A DNA stretch of 30,383 bases from a virus: IMG/VR virus record IMGVR_UViG_3300047491_000982, positions 1 through 30,383 of that record. One strand, 5' to 3'. Both the position numbers and the translations under genes were made by a program. The notes beneath the pieces are model-generated. The model searched no databases. It was given only the letters and a program-made list of their open reading frames with translations, and was not told the DNA's origin. Every line of letters starts with the position of its first letter. The stretch's first letter is position 1. Below are positions 22,220 through 28,685 of this stretch, one piece after another.

Positions 22220-23647
22220 TTAATATCTCCACCTATTTCTATTTTCCATATTATTTTCGTCCCAAATATCATTATTGATTACCCAAAGATTGACACCAAT
22301 TGAAATTATCAATGCGATGATGAAAACAATTACCTTTGCTAATGTCGATGGTTCAACATCAATATAATCAAATTCTTTGAAACTTCTTCTTTGGTACTTA
22401 TTCAGATTTTTGTCAAGATAATCGTAATATTCATTCCAAGTCTGTTCATTAAGCACTGGATATTTTGATTTAACCCTGATGGTTGTATCAACACTACTCA
22501 CTTGTTTTGGTACTGGTAATACATTTGGTAACTTATCACCTGCCTTACCCAATATTCTTTGCTTTGTTTTCTTATCAACTGGTAATACTTGCGGTAATTG
22601 CTTCTTAACCACACTATCCTTATATGTATAGAGTTCCAGTACCTTATTCTTCGCTTCCACAGTCAAAACGTCTGAAAGTGCCCAAGAAAAAGCATGTGAC
22701 CATTGTATTTCATTTCCTTTCTTACCAATACAAACCACAAGTTCATTCATATTGCCTTTAACCCAATAATTCTCTTGTGAATAAGCAATTGACATTGGCT
22801 TATTTTCAAATACCAATACCCAAAGTCTTAATTGATTGCTTACACCAAATTTACCATTCAGCCTTTTGAATTTCTCCTGAATGTCTTTAGATACATTGCC
22901 ACCCAATATGGTTGGATATTCCAAACCAATTTGATTGTTACTGCCAAAGAAACCTGATTTATATTCGGGATATTTAAACAGACCCAAAGTATCTGCTTGT
23001 TTATCGGTTATCAACGAAATGTTGAATATGGTCAAATCTGATGCTTTGATACGATTTTCATAGGAATGCTGACTAACATATGGTTTGCGAGTATTGTCGC
23101 TACCATCCCATTTTGTTTCATAAACATAGGATATTAGACCAACACGTTTTCCTTCAAATTTAGTACCTCTACTGCCACTACATCTATCATTTGGGGCATA
23201 ATTTCTTCTCTCTTTAATAATGTGTTTTCCAGTATTAAATTGACGAATAATTTCCTCATATTGACATTCAGAAATATTAATTACTTCACCAAGATTGGTT
23301 TTTATCCACCAACAGGGGTCAACATCCTCTTGATGCGAACAGTCATAGGTTTCGGTGCACCATTGAGTATTTCCTTTGCTATCACTGCCACAAGCATATG
23401 TTCTCGTACAAGTTTCGTGCTTCCAATAATTGTATGGCTCTTCTTCGTATGCAGAGACAACACTTGAACCCCAATATTCATCAAACTGAACCGCAACGTG
23501 GTCAATAACCAATTTGCTAATAACGATTGAAATCAGCACAACTGCGATAGGAACGAAAAATTCCCACCATGCATATTCACGCTTGTTGAAATAATAAAAA
23601 ATTCCAGTAACTATTAGTGGAATTAGTAATGCAAAGTAAATACTCAT
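22220..23647 (-). CDS. Large cysteine-rich membrane protein, 475 residues
   Basis: Two N-terminal hydrophobic helices (residues about 2-19, SIYFALLIPLIVTGIFYY, and 30-50, FFVPIAVVLISIVISKLVI) and one near the C-terminus (LAKVIVFIIALIISIGVNLW) anchor it. Between them is a domain with many Cys and Trp residues (CTRTYACGSDSKGNTQWCTE and TYDCSHQEDVDPCWWIKT), probably disulfide-linked or metal-binding. The downstream part has repeats of the type KKQLPQVLPV / DKLPNVLPVPKQV. Similar large membrane proteins occur in tailed phages with no assigned function. It is the first gene behind promoter copy 10. Confidence 0.75.
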   Translation of the reverse strand: MSIYFALLIPLIVTGIFYYFNKREYAWWEFFVPIAVVLISIVISKLVIDHVAVQFDEYWGSSVVSAYEEEPYNYWKHETCTRTYACGSDSKGNTQWCTETYDCSHQEDVDPCWWIKTNLGEVINISECQYEEIIRQFNTGKHIIKERRNYAPNDRCSGSRGTKFEGKRVGLISYVYETKWDGSDNTRKPYVSQHSYENRIKASDLTIFNISLITDKQADTLGLFKYPEYKSGFFGSNNQIGLEYPTILGGNVSKDIQEKFKRLNGKFGVSNQLRLWVLVFENKPMSIAYSQENYWVKGNMNELVVCIGKKGNEIQWSHAFSWALSDVLTVEAKNKVLELYTYKDSVVKKQLPQVLPVDKKTKQRILGKAGDKLPNVLPVPKQVSSVDTTIRVKSKYPVLNEQTWNEYYDYLDKNLNKYQRRSFKEFDYIDVEPSTLAKVIVFIIALIISIGVNLWVINNDIWDENNMENRNRWRY

Positions 23648-23662
23648 AGTTTTTTCCTTTAT

Positions 23663-23690
23663 TATACGTTAATGGGATTTGAATTGTTAC
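23663..23690 (-). promoter_or_regulatory. Promoter-like element (copy 10), shares the upstream stop codon
   Basis: The minus strand has GTAACA opposite 23685-23690, 16 nt, then CGTATA opposite 23663-23668. The TAA of the upstream gene (23687-23689) is the TAA of the TGTAAC box. The start at 23647 is 15 nt away. Confidence 0.8.
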
Positions 23691-23956
23691 ATCAATTTTT
23701 CTTTTTCAGCCAAATATTTATTCAATGCTTCACATGCTTTTGGATTATTCTTCAGATATTCTTCAAAGGCTATAATTGCCTTATTTAGTTCGTCAAAGTC
23801 TTTTTGAATTTTAGCAAGATTATCTTCTTGTTTTTTAAATTCTTTTTGCCATTTTTCGTCGAAATTATCAATATCTTCCTTTATTTTCTTTTCGGTTTTT
23901 TCAACAATTTCCAGTTGCTCTTTCTGGTTTGTGAATATGTTAAATATACTAAACAT
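23687..23956 (-). CDS. Coiled-coil protein, 89 residues
   Basis: After MFSIFNIFTNQKEQLEIVEK the sequence is a long charged helix (TEKKIKEDIDNFDEKWQKEF and KKQEDNLAKIQKDFDELNKA) with a heptad-like pattern, probably a dimeric coiled coil. The C-terminal part has NNPKACEALNKYLAEKEKLM. No enzyme motif. Confidence 0.75.
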   Translation of the reverse strand: MFSIFNIFTNQKEQLEIVEKTEKKIKEDIDNFDEKWQKEFKKQEDNLAKIQKDFDELNKAIIAFEEYLKNNPKACEALNKYLAEKEKLM

Positions 23957-23958
23957 GA

Positions 23959-24432
23959 TTAATTATTTCTAATTTTTACAATCTCAATCATTTTATTAAT
24001 CGCACCTAATTCAGCATCTTCTTGTGTGGGATATTCGCCATTATCGCCATACATGTACGTACCATCAGATATTTCAAACCATTCAGCAACAGTATGGTCT
24101 TTAATCCAATTTTCTTTTGGCAGATACCAAAGAACTTGCCAGTTGAAATTAATTCCTTCTGTATAAAATTCAGGTCGGCTATGCACATACAAACCATGAA
24201 CATCCCTAAACCAACGCAATGTTTGTGAAATTGTAGGTGCAGCATATGTATACGGCAACTTAATATCACTATTATGCATTATTTGAGTTTCAATACTACT
24301 CCATTCCCTATCGGGATTGAAATATCTCCTGAGTTTCTTGTTTATGGCATAAAAATAAGCACATGGTTCATTAAAACCAAGTGCTTTTAATTCCTCTGCC
24401 ATTTGAAGTGTGACAAAATCTTTTTCGTTCAT
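23959..24432 (-). CDS. Conserved phage/prophage protein, 157 residues
   Basis: The first ATG is at 24430-24432 (MNEKDFVTLQMAEELKALGF); a two-codon longer opening would use a TTG. The succession LKALGFNEPCAYFYAINKKL, YAAPTISQTLRWFRDVHGLY and YPTQEDAELGAINKMIEIVK matches a protein common in Bacteroidetes prophages and phages, in which the same LGF(D/N)EPC, APT..QA.RWFR...GLY and T.EEAE...L.K.IEI blocks occur. Its function is unknown. Confidence 0.8.
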   Translation of the reverse strand: MNEKDFVTLQMAEELKALGFNEPCAYFYAINKKLRRYFNPDREWSSIETQIMHNSDIKLPYTYAAPTISQTLRWFRDVHGLYVHSRPEFYTEGINFNWQVLWYLPKENWIKDHTVAEWFEISDGTYMYGDNGEYPTQEDAELGAINKMIEIVKIRNN

Positions 24433-24434
24433 AG

Positions 24435-24701
24435 TCAATCAAATTCTTCGCATACAAATGCATTGTTAATATTATCGGCTTTCTTTTTGATATCAATTAA
24501 CATTTCCCTTCTACCATCTGAAATATTAGGGTCATTAATACCTTCGTTATATATTTTCAAGAATGCTCCTTTTAACTCACGTTTTTCAACATTATGTTTC
24601 CTAGCATTTTTTTCGGTGCATTTTTTCTTAACAAGAAATTTACAATTAGCACAACAAAATTTGCTTAGAATTGCTTCAAAATTTTTTACAGGATCATTCA
24701 T
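24435..24701 (-). CDS. Unknown 88-residue protein with cysteine cluster
   Basis: Starts MNDPVKNFEAILSKFCCANC, with C17, C18, C21 and C28 (CCANCKFLVKKKC) and another Cys near the end (FVCEEF). This clustering suggests one metal-binding site, zinc or iron-sulfur. ATG 24699-24701 overlaps the small membrane protein's stop (ATGAATGA). A longer in-frame opening reads through that gene in another frame and is discarded. Confidence 0.65.
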   Translation of the reverse strand: MNDPVKNFEAILSKFCCANCKFLVKKKCTEKNARKHNVEKRELKGAFLKIYNEGINDPNISDGRREMLIDIKKKADNINNAFVCEEFD

Positions 24702-24840
24702 AATTTTTCGATTTTCCGTAAAGAAAAATAAGAATACTAAGGAAAAAAATACCTGATGCAACTGCATAATGTTTTTCAAAAAACACTATCCACCCTACAA
24801 TTAGGAATATCCAACCAATAACTATTAATTTATTTTTCAT
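24694..24840 (-). CDS. Small protein with two transmembrane segments, 48 residues
   Basis: Reads MKNKLIVIGWIFLIVGWIVF, then a short FEKHYAVASG loop and a second hydrophobic helix IFFLSILIFLYG. It ends at 24694, overlapping the next start by 8 nt. It is the first gene after the tRNA locus on this strand. Function unknown. Confidence 0.6.
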   Translation of the reverse strand: MKNKLIVIGWIFLIVGWIVFFEKHYAVASGIFFLSILIFLYGKSKNYE

Positions 24841-24856
24841 AATTATTTTAATTTAG

Positions 24857-24931
24857 TAGCGAAGGATGGATTCGAACCATCATTCCATCAGGTACTAACC
24901 CCCAATATGTTACCAATTACACCACCTCGCT
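24857..24931 (-). tRNA. tRNA gene with abnormal anticodon arm
   Basis: A 75-nt cloverleaf. The acceptor stem AGCGAGG/CTTCGCT (24925-24931 with 24858-24864) and T arm GATGG-TTCGAAT-CCATC are good. The D arm is GTGT-AATTGGTA-ACAT. The anticodon arm should be 5+7+5 but fits only as ATTGG with a 10-nt loop (GGGTTAGTAC) and CTGAT, or as a 6-bp stem with an 8-nt loop. U33 is not in a normal place, so the anticodon cannot be read safely: UUA, UAG or AGU are possible. Confidence 0.7.
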
Positions 24932-24941
24932 AGATATTAAG

Positions 24942-25060
24942 TAGTCAGGACAGGATTCAAACCTGCACGAAAGCCACATTTTACTCTTTCCCCCTTGCAC
25001 GTGCCATTTGTCGCCACTATGTGGAGGCTGGGGAGCGTCTATCAATTCCGCCACCTGACT
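24942..25060 (-). tRNA. Leucine/serine-type tRNA gene with about 29 extra bases in the anticodon loop
   Basis: A 119-nt gene. The acceptor stem AGTCAGG/CCTGACT (25054-25060 with 24943-24949), the T arm GCAGG-TTTGAAT-CCTGT and the D arm GCG-GAATTGATAGA-CGC, of leucine type, are clear. A variable arm GAAAG/CTTTC is present. Between TCCCC and GGGGA (anticodon stem) there are 36 nt instead of 7, including CCAC-ATA-GTGG and the palindrome GCACGTGC. This may be a small intron-like insert, a decayed tRNA, or a functional non-standard RNA. No anticodon can be assigned. Confidence 0.6.
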
Positions 25061-25071
25061 TATATAAGCAA

Positions 25072-25175
25072 GGTTTAACTCAAAGATTTATGAGTTGCTC
25101 AGAGGTTTCGTAACATGTAGCCACAATACTGCATCATCCTACTAATCTGACTTCTTCCTCTTATGTTGTTAAACC
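25072..25175. ncRNA. Possible small structured RNA between tRNA genes
   Basis: GGTTTAAC at 25072-25079 and GTTAAACC at 25168-25175 are an 8-bp inverted repeat bracketing about 88 nt; inside, AACTCA/TGAGTT and AGAGG/CCTCT can pair. It lies in the gap between the second and third tRNA-like genes and may be an RNA element of its own. It has no T arm, so it is not a standard tRNA. Confidence 0.35.
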
Positions 25176-25179
25176 AGTG

Positions 25180-25348
25180 TAGTCAGGACAGGGATCGAAC
25201 CTGTATGTAATTTTTGTATCACCTGATATCAACCCATGTTAACGCAAGAATCGAACTTGCCTGAAACTATTACGTTCACCCAAAATAAACAGATCGATTA
25301 ATTTCTGCTTACTAAATTAGGCGTGTCTACCATTTCCACCACCCGACT
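25180..25348 (-). tRNA. Composite leucine-type tRNA with a second T arm inside
   Basis: The outer ends form a full tRNA: acceptor AGTCGGG (25342-25348) pairs with CCTGACT (25181-25187); D arm GTG-GAAATGGTAGA-CAC is leucine type; T arm ACAGG-TTCGATC-CCTGT is good. Inside are a 5' anticodon half CCTAATTTAG, a 26-nt insert with hairpin AGCAGA/TCTGTT, and a 3' half TTGGG; then a complete second T arm GCAAG-TTCGATT-CTTGC (25244-25260) followed by GTTAACA (25237-25243). The partner of GTTAACA may be TGCTAAC (25351-25357, one mismatch). So two tRNAs appear interleaved or recombined. Confidence 0.5.
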
Positions 25349-25357
25349 ATGTTAGCA

Positions 25358-25779
25358 CCCTCTCTTATTTTCTTACCCATTTAATTCCTGCTGAACTTAT
25401 CCGAGTTTCTGTAAACTGAATTACATTCAAGGGTACAGGATTAAGAGTTAGGGTCACGATGATTAAGGCTTACCTATCTGTCCTTTGCGATATCTCATAC
25501 TCCAGAGTTGGTTATAATCATCTTGCTGAGAACTCATTCGTGTTGTAGTGCATTTTGGTATTTCATCTGAAATCCACTCTCCGTTATTCCTTTCTCAAGG
25601 GAACAACACGTATAGGATTACTCCACTAAGTCTTACATATATGCCTGTAAGGGCGAACATTACTTAATATCCTGTTAATTCAGGACTATCATCTTTATGC
25701 AATGTTTACTATTTACACCAACGCAATTGTTGGGATTATTTCATTGCAAGGGGTCAATGTTTAGCCTATCTGTTGTTTT
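25358..25779 (-). ncRNA. About 420-nt gene-free structured region
   Basis: No ORF of interest. Several strong hairpins: 25583-25607 (GTTGTTCC/GGAATAAC, with a G-U on the minus strand, suggesting minus-strand RNA), 25632-25651 (CTTACA/TGTAAG), 25670-25685 (TCCTG/CAGGA), 25718-25733 (CCAAC/GTTGG) and an enclosing 7-bp stem TGCAATG/CATTGCA (25698-25704 with 25742-25748). It lies just ahead of the tRNA genes on the minus strand and may be a long non-coding RNA or a processed leader. Confidence 0.5.
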
Positions 25780-26049
25780 TTATTTCAATTCATGTGGTTT
25801 TACAAGAACAGTATCACCCTCACTAAATGCACGTGATGTACTCCATATGTAACTAACATCATCTTTTATTTTTTTCACTTTGAATTTAGTAAAAACTTCA
25901 CCACTTGATACTTTTTTAATCAAAACAACCTTCACTGGATTTGCAATTGCACCTGAAAGAATAATGGCAAAAAGTATTATACTGAGTGCTATTACAATAA
26001 TTCCCAAAGCATAATCACTAGCAGTAGCGTTAGAATTTTTTACTATCAT
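25780..26049 (-). CDS. Small membrane protein, 89 residues
   Basis: Starts MIVKNSNATASDYALGIIVI. Residues about 13-33 (ALGIIVIALSIILFAIILSG) form one transmembrane helix, followed by a small beta domain VKVVLIKKVSSGEVFTKFKV ending DTVLVKPHELK. It lies 1 nt from the LemA-like gene, so the two probably act together at the membrane. A longer opening overlaps the LemA gene and is discarded. Confidence 0.7.
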   Translation of the reverse strand: MIVKNSNATASDYALGIIVIALSIILFAIILSGAIANPVKVVLIKKVSSGEVFTKFKVKKIKDDVSYIWSTSRAFSEGDTVLVKPHELK

Positions 26050-26050
26050 T

Positions 26051-26599
26051 TTATTTCTTTTCAAGCAAATCACGATTGTCTTCGCCAGTAGCATATGCTT
26101 CTTTGGTCTGTGCTGATGTAACTAACTTAACATCAAAGGCAGGTCTTCCACTAAGAATCATACTATTTGGAAATGTAGAGCATAAATTTCTATGTGTTCG
26201 ATTAATGTCAAGTAGTTTCTTTTGTTCGACAGTAAATCCTTCACGACTTCCTTCAATAGTGTTCATCAATTTAGCATATAGGCTTGGGTCAAAAGTTGGA
26301 TTACTTTCTTGAATCCATTTCATCAGTGTTTCCTTACCTGCATTGCCATCATTTCCGTAACGAGCATCCATCATCCCAACGTAGATTTCCCTGAAACCTT
26401 CTTTGTATTGGTCAGTGACATTTGCTTCATCTTTGATTGTTTTCCACATTTTGTCAAAAACAATTTCGCAATTTTTCTGTTGAGCATTAAACTCATTTCT
26501 AATTAAAACCTCTTTGTTGCTCAAGCCAACTGCCCAAACTGCACCCCAAATCAATAATACTAATACAACACCCAATCCAATTAAAGTACCTGTTTTCAT
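26051..26599 (-). CDS. LemA-like membrane protein
   Basis: A 182-residue protein with an N-terminal transmembrane helix (TLIGLGVVLVLLIWGAVWAV), then NKEVLIRNEFNAQQKNCEIV as the start of the LemA helical bundle. The C-terminal part LLDINRTHRNLCSTFPNSMI with RPAFDVKLVTSAQT matches the FPN...I...F end of LemA proteins. LemA proteins are membrane proteins of unclear role with the N-terminus outside. Here the bundle is near normal length. It pairs with the small membrane gene at 25780-26049. Confidence 0.75.
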   Translation of the reverse strand: MKTGTLIGLGVVLVLLIWGAVWAVGLSNKEVLIRNEFNAQQKNCEIVFDKMWKTIKDEANVTDQYKEGFREIYVGMMDARYGNDGNAGKETLMKWIQESNPTFDPSLYAKLMNTIEGSREGFTVEQKKLLDINRTHRNLCSTFPNSMILSGRPAFDVKLVTSAQTKEAYATGEDNRDLLEKK

Positions 26600-26627
26600 T
26601 TTTTAAATTTATTAATTTATTAATTAT

Positions 26628-26909
26628 TTATAGTTTTTTATATAATTCTAATCCTTTCAATCCATTATTACTATAATGTGAGAATCCTTTTCCTTCAAAC
26701 TTTTCAACTATCAAATCATATGTTTTTTTTTCACAAAATATTTTCTGTGGTTCAGTAAATCTGAGAAAATACGCATATGTATCCAAATCATTAATTCTTT
26801 TGATTTCTGCCTCCATGACATCAATGCTTTCTGAAATAAGAAAGCCATCAGGTTTTGAACCCCAACCTTCTTCATATTCAGTGCATTCCGAAATAAATAA
26901 TTCTTTCAT
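26628..26909 (-). CDS. Unknown 93-residue protein
   Basis: Starts MKELFISECTEYEEGWGSKP. It contains DGFLISESIDVMEAEIKRIN and ends in a helix plus NGLKGLELYKKL. A small alpha/beta protein; no motif recognised. It lies behind promoter copy 11 with a 17-nt leader. Confidence 0.7.
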   Translation of the reverse strand: MKELFISECTEYEEGWGSKPDGFLISESIDVMEAEIKRINDLDTYAYFLRFTEPQKIFCEKKTYDLIVEKFEGKGFSHYSNNGLKGLELYKKL

Positions 26910-26926
26910 GATATTGTTTTTCTTAT

Positions 26927-26954
26927 TATACGAAACAAAGATATAAAAAGTTAC
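26927..26954 (-). promoter_or_regulatory. Promoter-like element (copy 11), shares the upstream stop codon
   Basis: The minus strand has GTAACT opposite 26949-26954, 16 nt, then CGTATA opposite 26927-26932 (CGTATAATAA). The TAA ending the upstream gene (26951-26953) is the TAA of the TGTAAC box. Confidence 0.8.
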
Positions 26955-27337
26955 AACATATTTGCAAAATATTCAATAGATTTTTCACAATATTTTGAGT
27001 GACTAATAATTACTGCTCTTAAAAAGAATTTTCTACCCTGATTGGTTTCAGTATCGTAAGCCTTGAGAGCCGATAATAATCTCTTGAATGGTTCTAATTT
27101 AAGTTGAACTTCTGCTTTTGTATCTTCAGATACATTGACATTCAATTCAACCAACTCCAAATTATCCCATACTGTTGGCGATATTTCATCACCATAATAT
27201 TCTCTAATACCTTCAAATGTTGTCTCAGCAGTCATAAGGCTTGGCATTTCACCAGTAAATGTGCTTAATGTTGCACCCATCACATAGATATGAACAAATT
27301 CTTTGGTATCTATTTTTCTCAGTGTCTTGAATTTCAT
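26951..27337 (-). CDS. Unknown 128-residue protein
   Basis: Starts MKFKTLRKIDTKEFVHIYVM. Strands and helices alternate (GEMPSLMTAETTFEGIREYY; LELVELNVNVSEDTKAEVQL) and a basic helix KPFKRLLSALK-type segment lies in the C-terminal half. It lies between the ligase and promoter copy 11. No family recognised. Confidence 0.7.
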   Translation of the reverse strand: MKFKTLRKIDTKEFVHIYVMGATLSTFTGEMPSLMTAETTFEGIREYYGDEISPTVWDNLELVELNVNVSEDTKAEVQLKLEPFKRLLSALKAYDTETNQGRKFFLRAVIISHSKYCEKSIEYFANML

Positions 27338-27348
27338 TCTTTTTAGGA

Positions 27349-28533
27349 TTAAATGTCTTCTCTGAATCTAAGTGCAACTGGAAACCTTGGTTTGCCATAT
27401 TTGGTATAACCCTGATACTTAACAGTTACGATTTTATTTAAAACAAGTGAGGGGTCATCCGCATATTTTTTCAACTCATCAAGACTGCCTTTCATCTTGG
27501 CATCAAATGTTTCACCATTTTTCAATTCACAAGTAAACACTGCTTTTCCTGCCATGCTACCCTTTGTTCCAACTTTGATTCCAACAATCTTAAATTCGTC
27601 ATCATCAAATTCTTTCACCTTTTGAAGATCATATGAACGTTTGTTAACGTACAAGGCATCCATATTCCTGACCATGCAACCTTCGTATCCCAATGAGATG
27701 AAATGGTCAAAAGCATCCATCAATTCATCTTCATCATTGACAACAATTGTTTCAACAATATGAACTGGAGTGTTTTCAAATACTGGAATCAAGGATTGCA
27801 ATACTTCATTACGTTCACCATTAGTCATTGTTGGATGATAAAAGTCATACACGTGATACTGAACTGCTTCACAACCATCAATTGGCTTCTCTTGACGAAT
27901 ATAACTTGATAGTTCTTCAAATTTATCGTGATATTCGTGGTTATATAGTTCACCATCAAATGGTAAATCAATATAACTTTCTTCAAGTGCCTTGATAATG
28001 TGTGGAACGCTTCTAATTGGTTTACGTGTTCTGCTCCATAATGTTGTTTTGTAAATATGAGCCATCACATTTAAACCATTGATATCTTGACCATCCTTAT
28101 CATCGTTTTCTGTTAAACTTCTATGACCATCCAATTTCGGTTGACATAGTGCAGGGTATTTGATTTTATGCCCTTGCTCACTAAACTTATGAGCAAGCAT
28201 AGGAAAATAACCACCTTCAATTATGGCATCAGTTTTACCTGCTTGTGCATCTTTAATATTGTCAACATAACCCTTTTTGAGTTGTTTCTTCCAATCAGAT
28301 TCTGCTTGTAATATTGCTTGTTCAAATGCGGTTGTTTCATTGGCTTTGCCAATATTCTTACCTTCAAGTACTTGTTCAGTGCTTTGCTGAATCTTACCAT
28401 CAATCTGTCCGTATTCGGTAAAAATTGTGGGAATGTCAACAACCATTACAACATATGTGACCCATTGTTGAATTGCACCAGTACTTGTTTTTTTGTAGAG
28501 AGTTGGAAATCTCTTTGCTTCAAATGTTGCCAT
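27349..28533 (-). CDS. lig: ATP-dependent DNA ligase with N-terminal WGR-like domain
   Basis: A 394-residue protein. The nucleotidyltransferase motif I is CQPKLDGHRS with the nucleophilic lysine K133. Motif III-like PFDGELY, motif IV YEGCMVRN and motif V LQKVKEF follow in order, then an OB domain (TVKYQGYTKYGKPRFPVALR). Residues 1-90 contain QQWVTYVV, EYGQIDGKIQQ and KNIGKANETTAFEQA, a WGR-like nucleic-acid-binding domain seen in some large-phage ligases. It seals nicks during replication and repair. The start at 28531-28533 follows the gene at 28536 directly. Confidence 0.9.
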   Translation of the reverse strand: MATFEAKRFPTLYKKTSTGAIQQWVTYVVMVVDIPTIFTEYGQIDGKIQQSTEQVLEGKNIGKANETTAFEQAILQAESDWKKQLKKGYVDNIKDAQAGKTDAIIEGGYFPMLAHKFSEQGHKIKYPALCQPKLDGHRSLTENDDKDGQDINGLNVMAHIYKTTLWSRTRKPIRSVPHIIKALEESYIDLPFDGELYNHEYHDKFEELSSYIRQEKPIDGCEAVQYHVYDFYHPTMTNGERNEVLQSLIPVFENTPVHIVETIVVNDEDELMDAFDHFISLGYEGCMVRNMDALYVNKRSYDLQKVKEFDDDEFKIVGIKVGTKGSMAGKAVFTCELKNGETFDAKMKGSLDELKKYADDPSLVLNKIVTVKYQGYTKYGKPRFPVALRFREDI

Positions 28534-28535
28534 AA

Positions 28536-28682
28536 TTATTTTGTATTGTATATTAAATTCCATTCATAATACATTTCGGGAAACCATTTTTCCAATGTGC
28601 TTTTACATTTAACAATCTGTGTTAATGATTCCCAATAGAAAGTTTCACTTCTTTCACTAATAATATATTCTGAAAATGTCAT
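28536..28682 (-). CDS. Unknown 48-residue protein
   Basis: Reads MTFSEYIISERSETFYWESL then TQIVKCKSTLEKWFPEMYYE. It fills the space between the ligase and the repeat protein without overlap and uses a normal ATG (28680-28682). It is acidic and aromatic. Function unknown. Confidence 0.6.
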   Translation of the reverse strand: MTFSEYIISERSETFYWESLTQIVKCKSTLEKWFPEMYYEWNLIYNTK

Positions 28683-28685
28683 AAC

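Noticed and set aside
24857-24931. Ochre-suppressor tRNA explaining the double stop in purA
   Set aside because: The anticodon cannot be fixed to UUA, and many genes here end in TAA, so efficient suppression is unlikely. Kept only as a remark.
25072-25175. Fourth tRNA gene
   Set aside because: The 8-bp end helix is present but there is no TTCGA-type T loop or D arm.
25685-25700. AAGATGATAGTCC, similar to the S/P7 motif of group I introns
   Set aside because: No matching P3, P4 or R motif upstream and no interrupted gene around it.
24857-25779. tmRNA or RNase P RNA
   Set aside because: No tag-peptide ORF with tRNA-Ala-like ends, and no conserved RNase P core sequences were seen.
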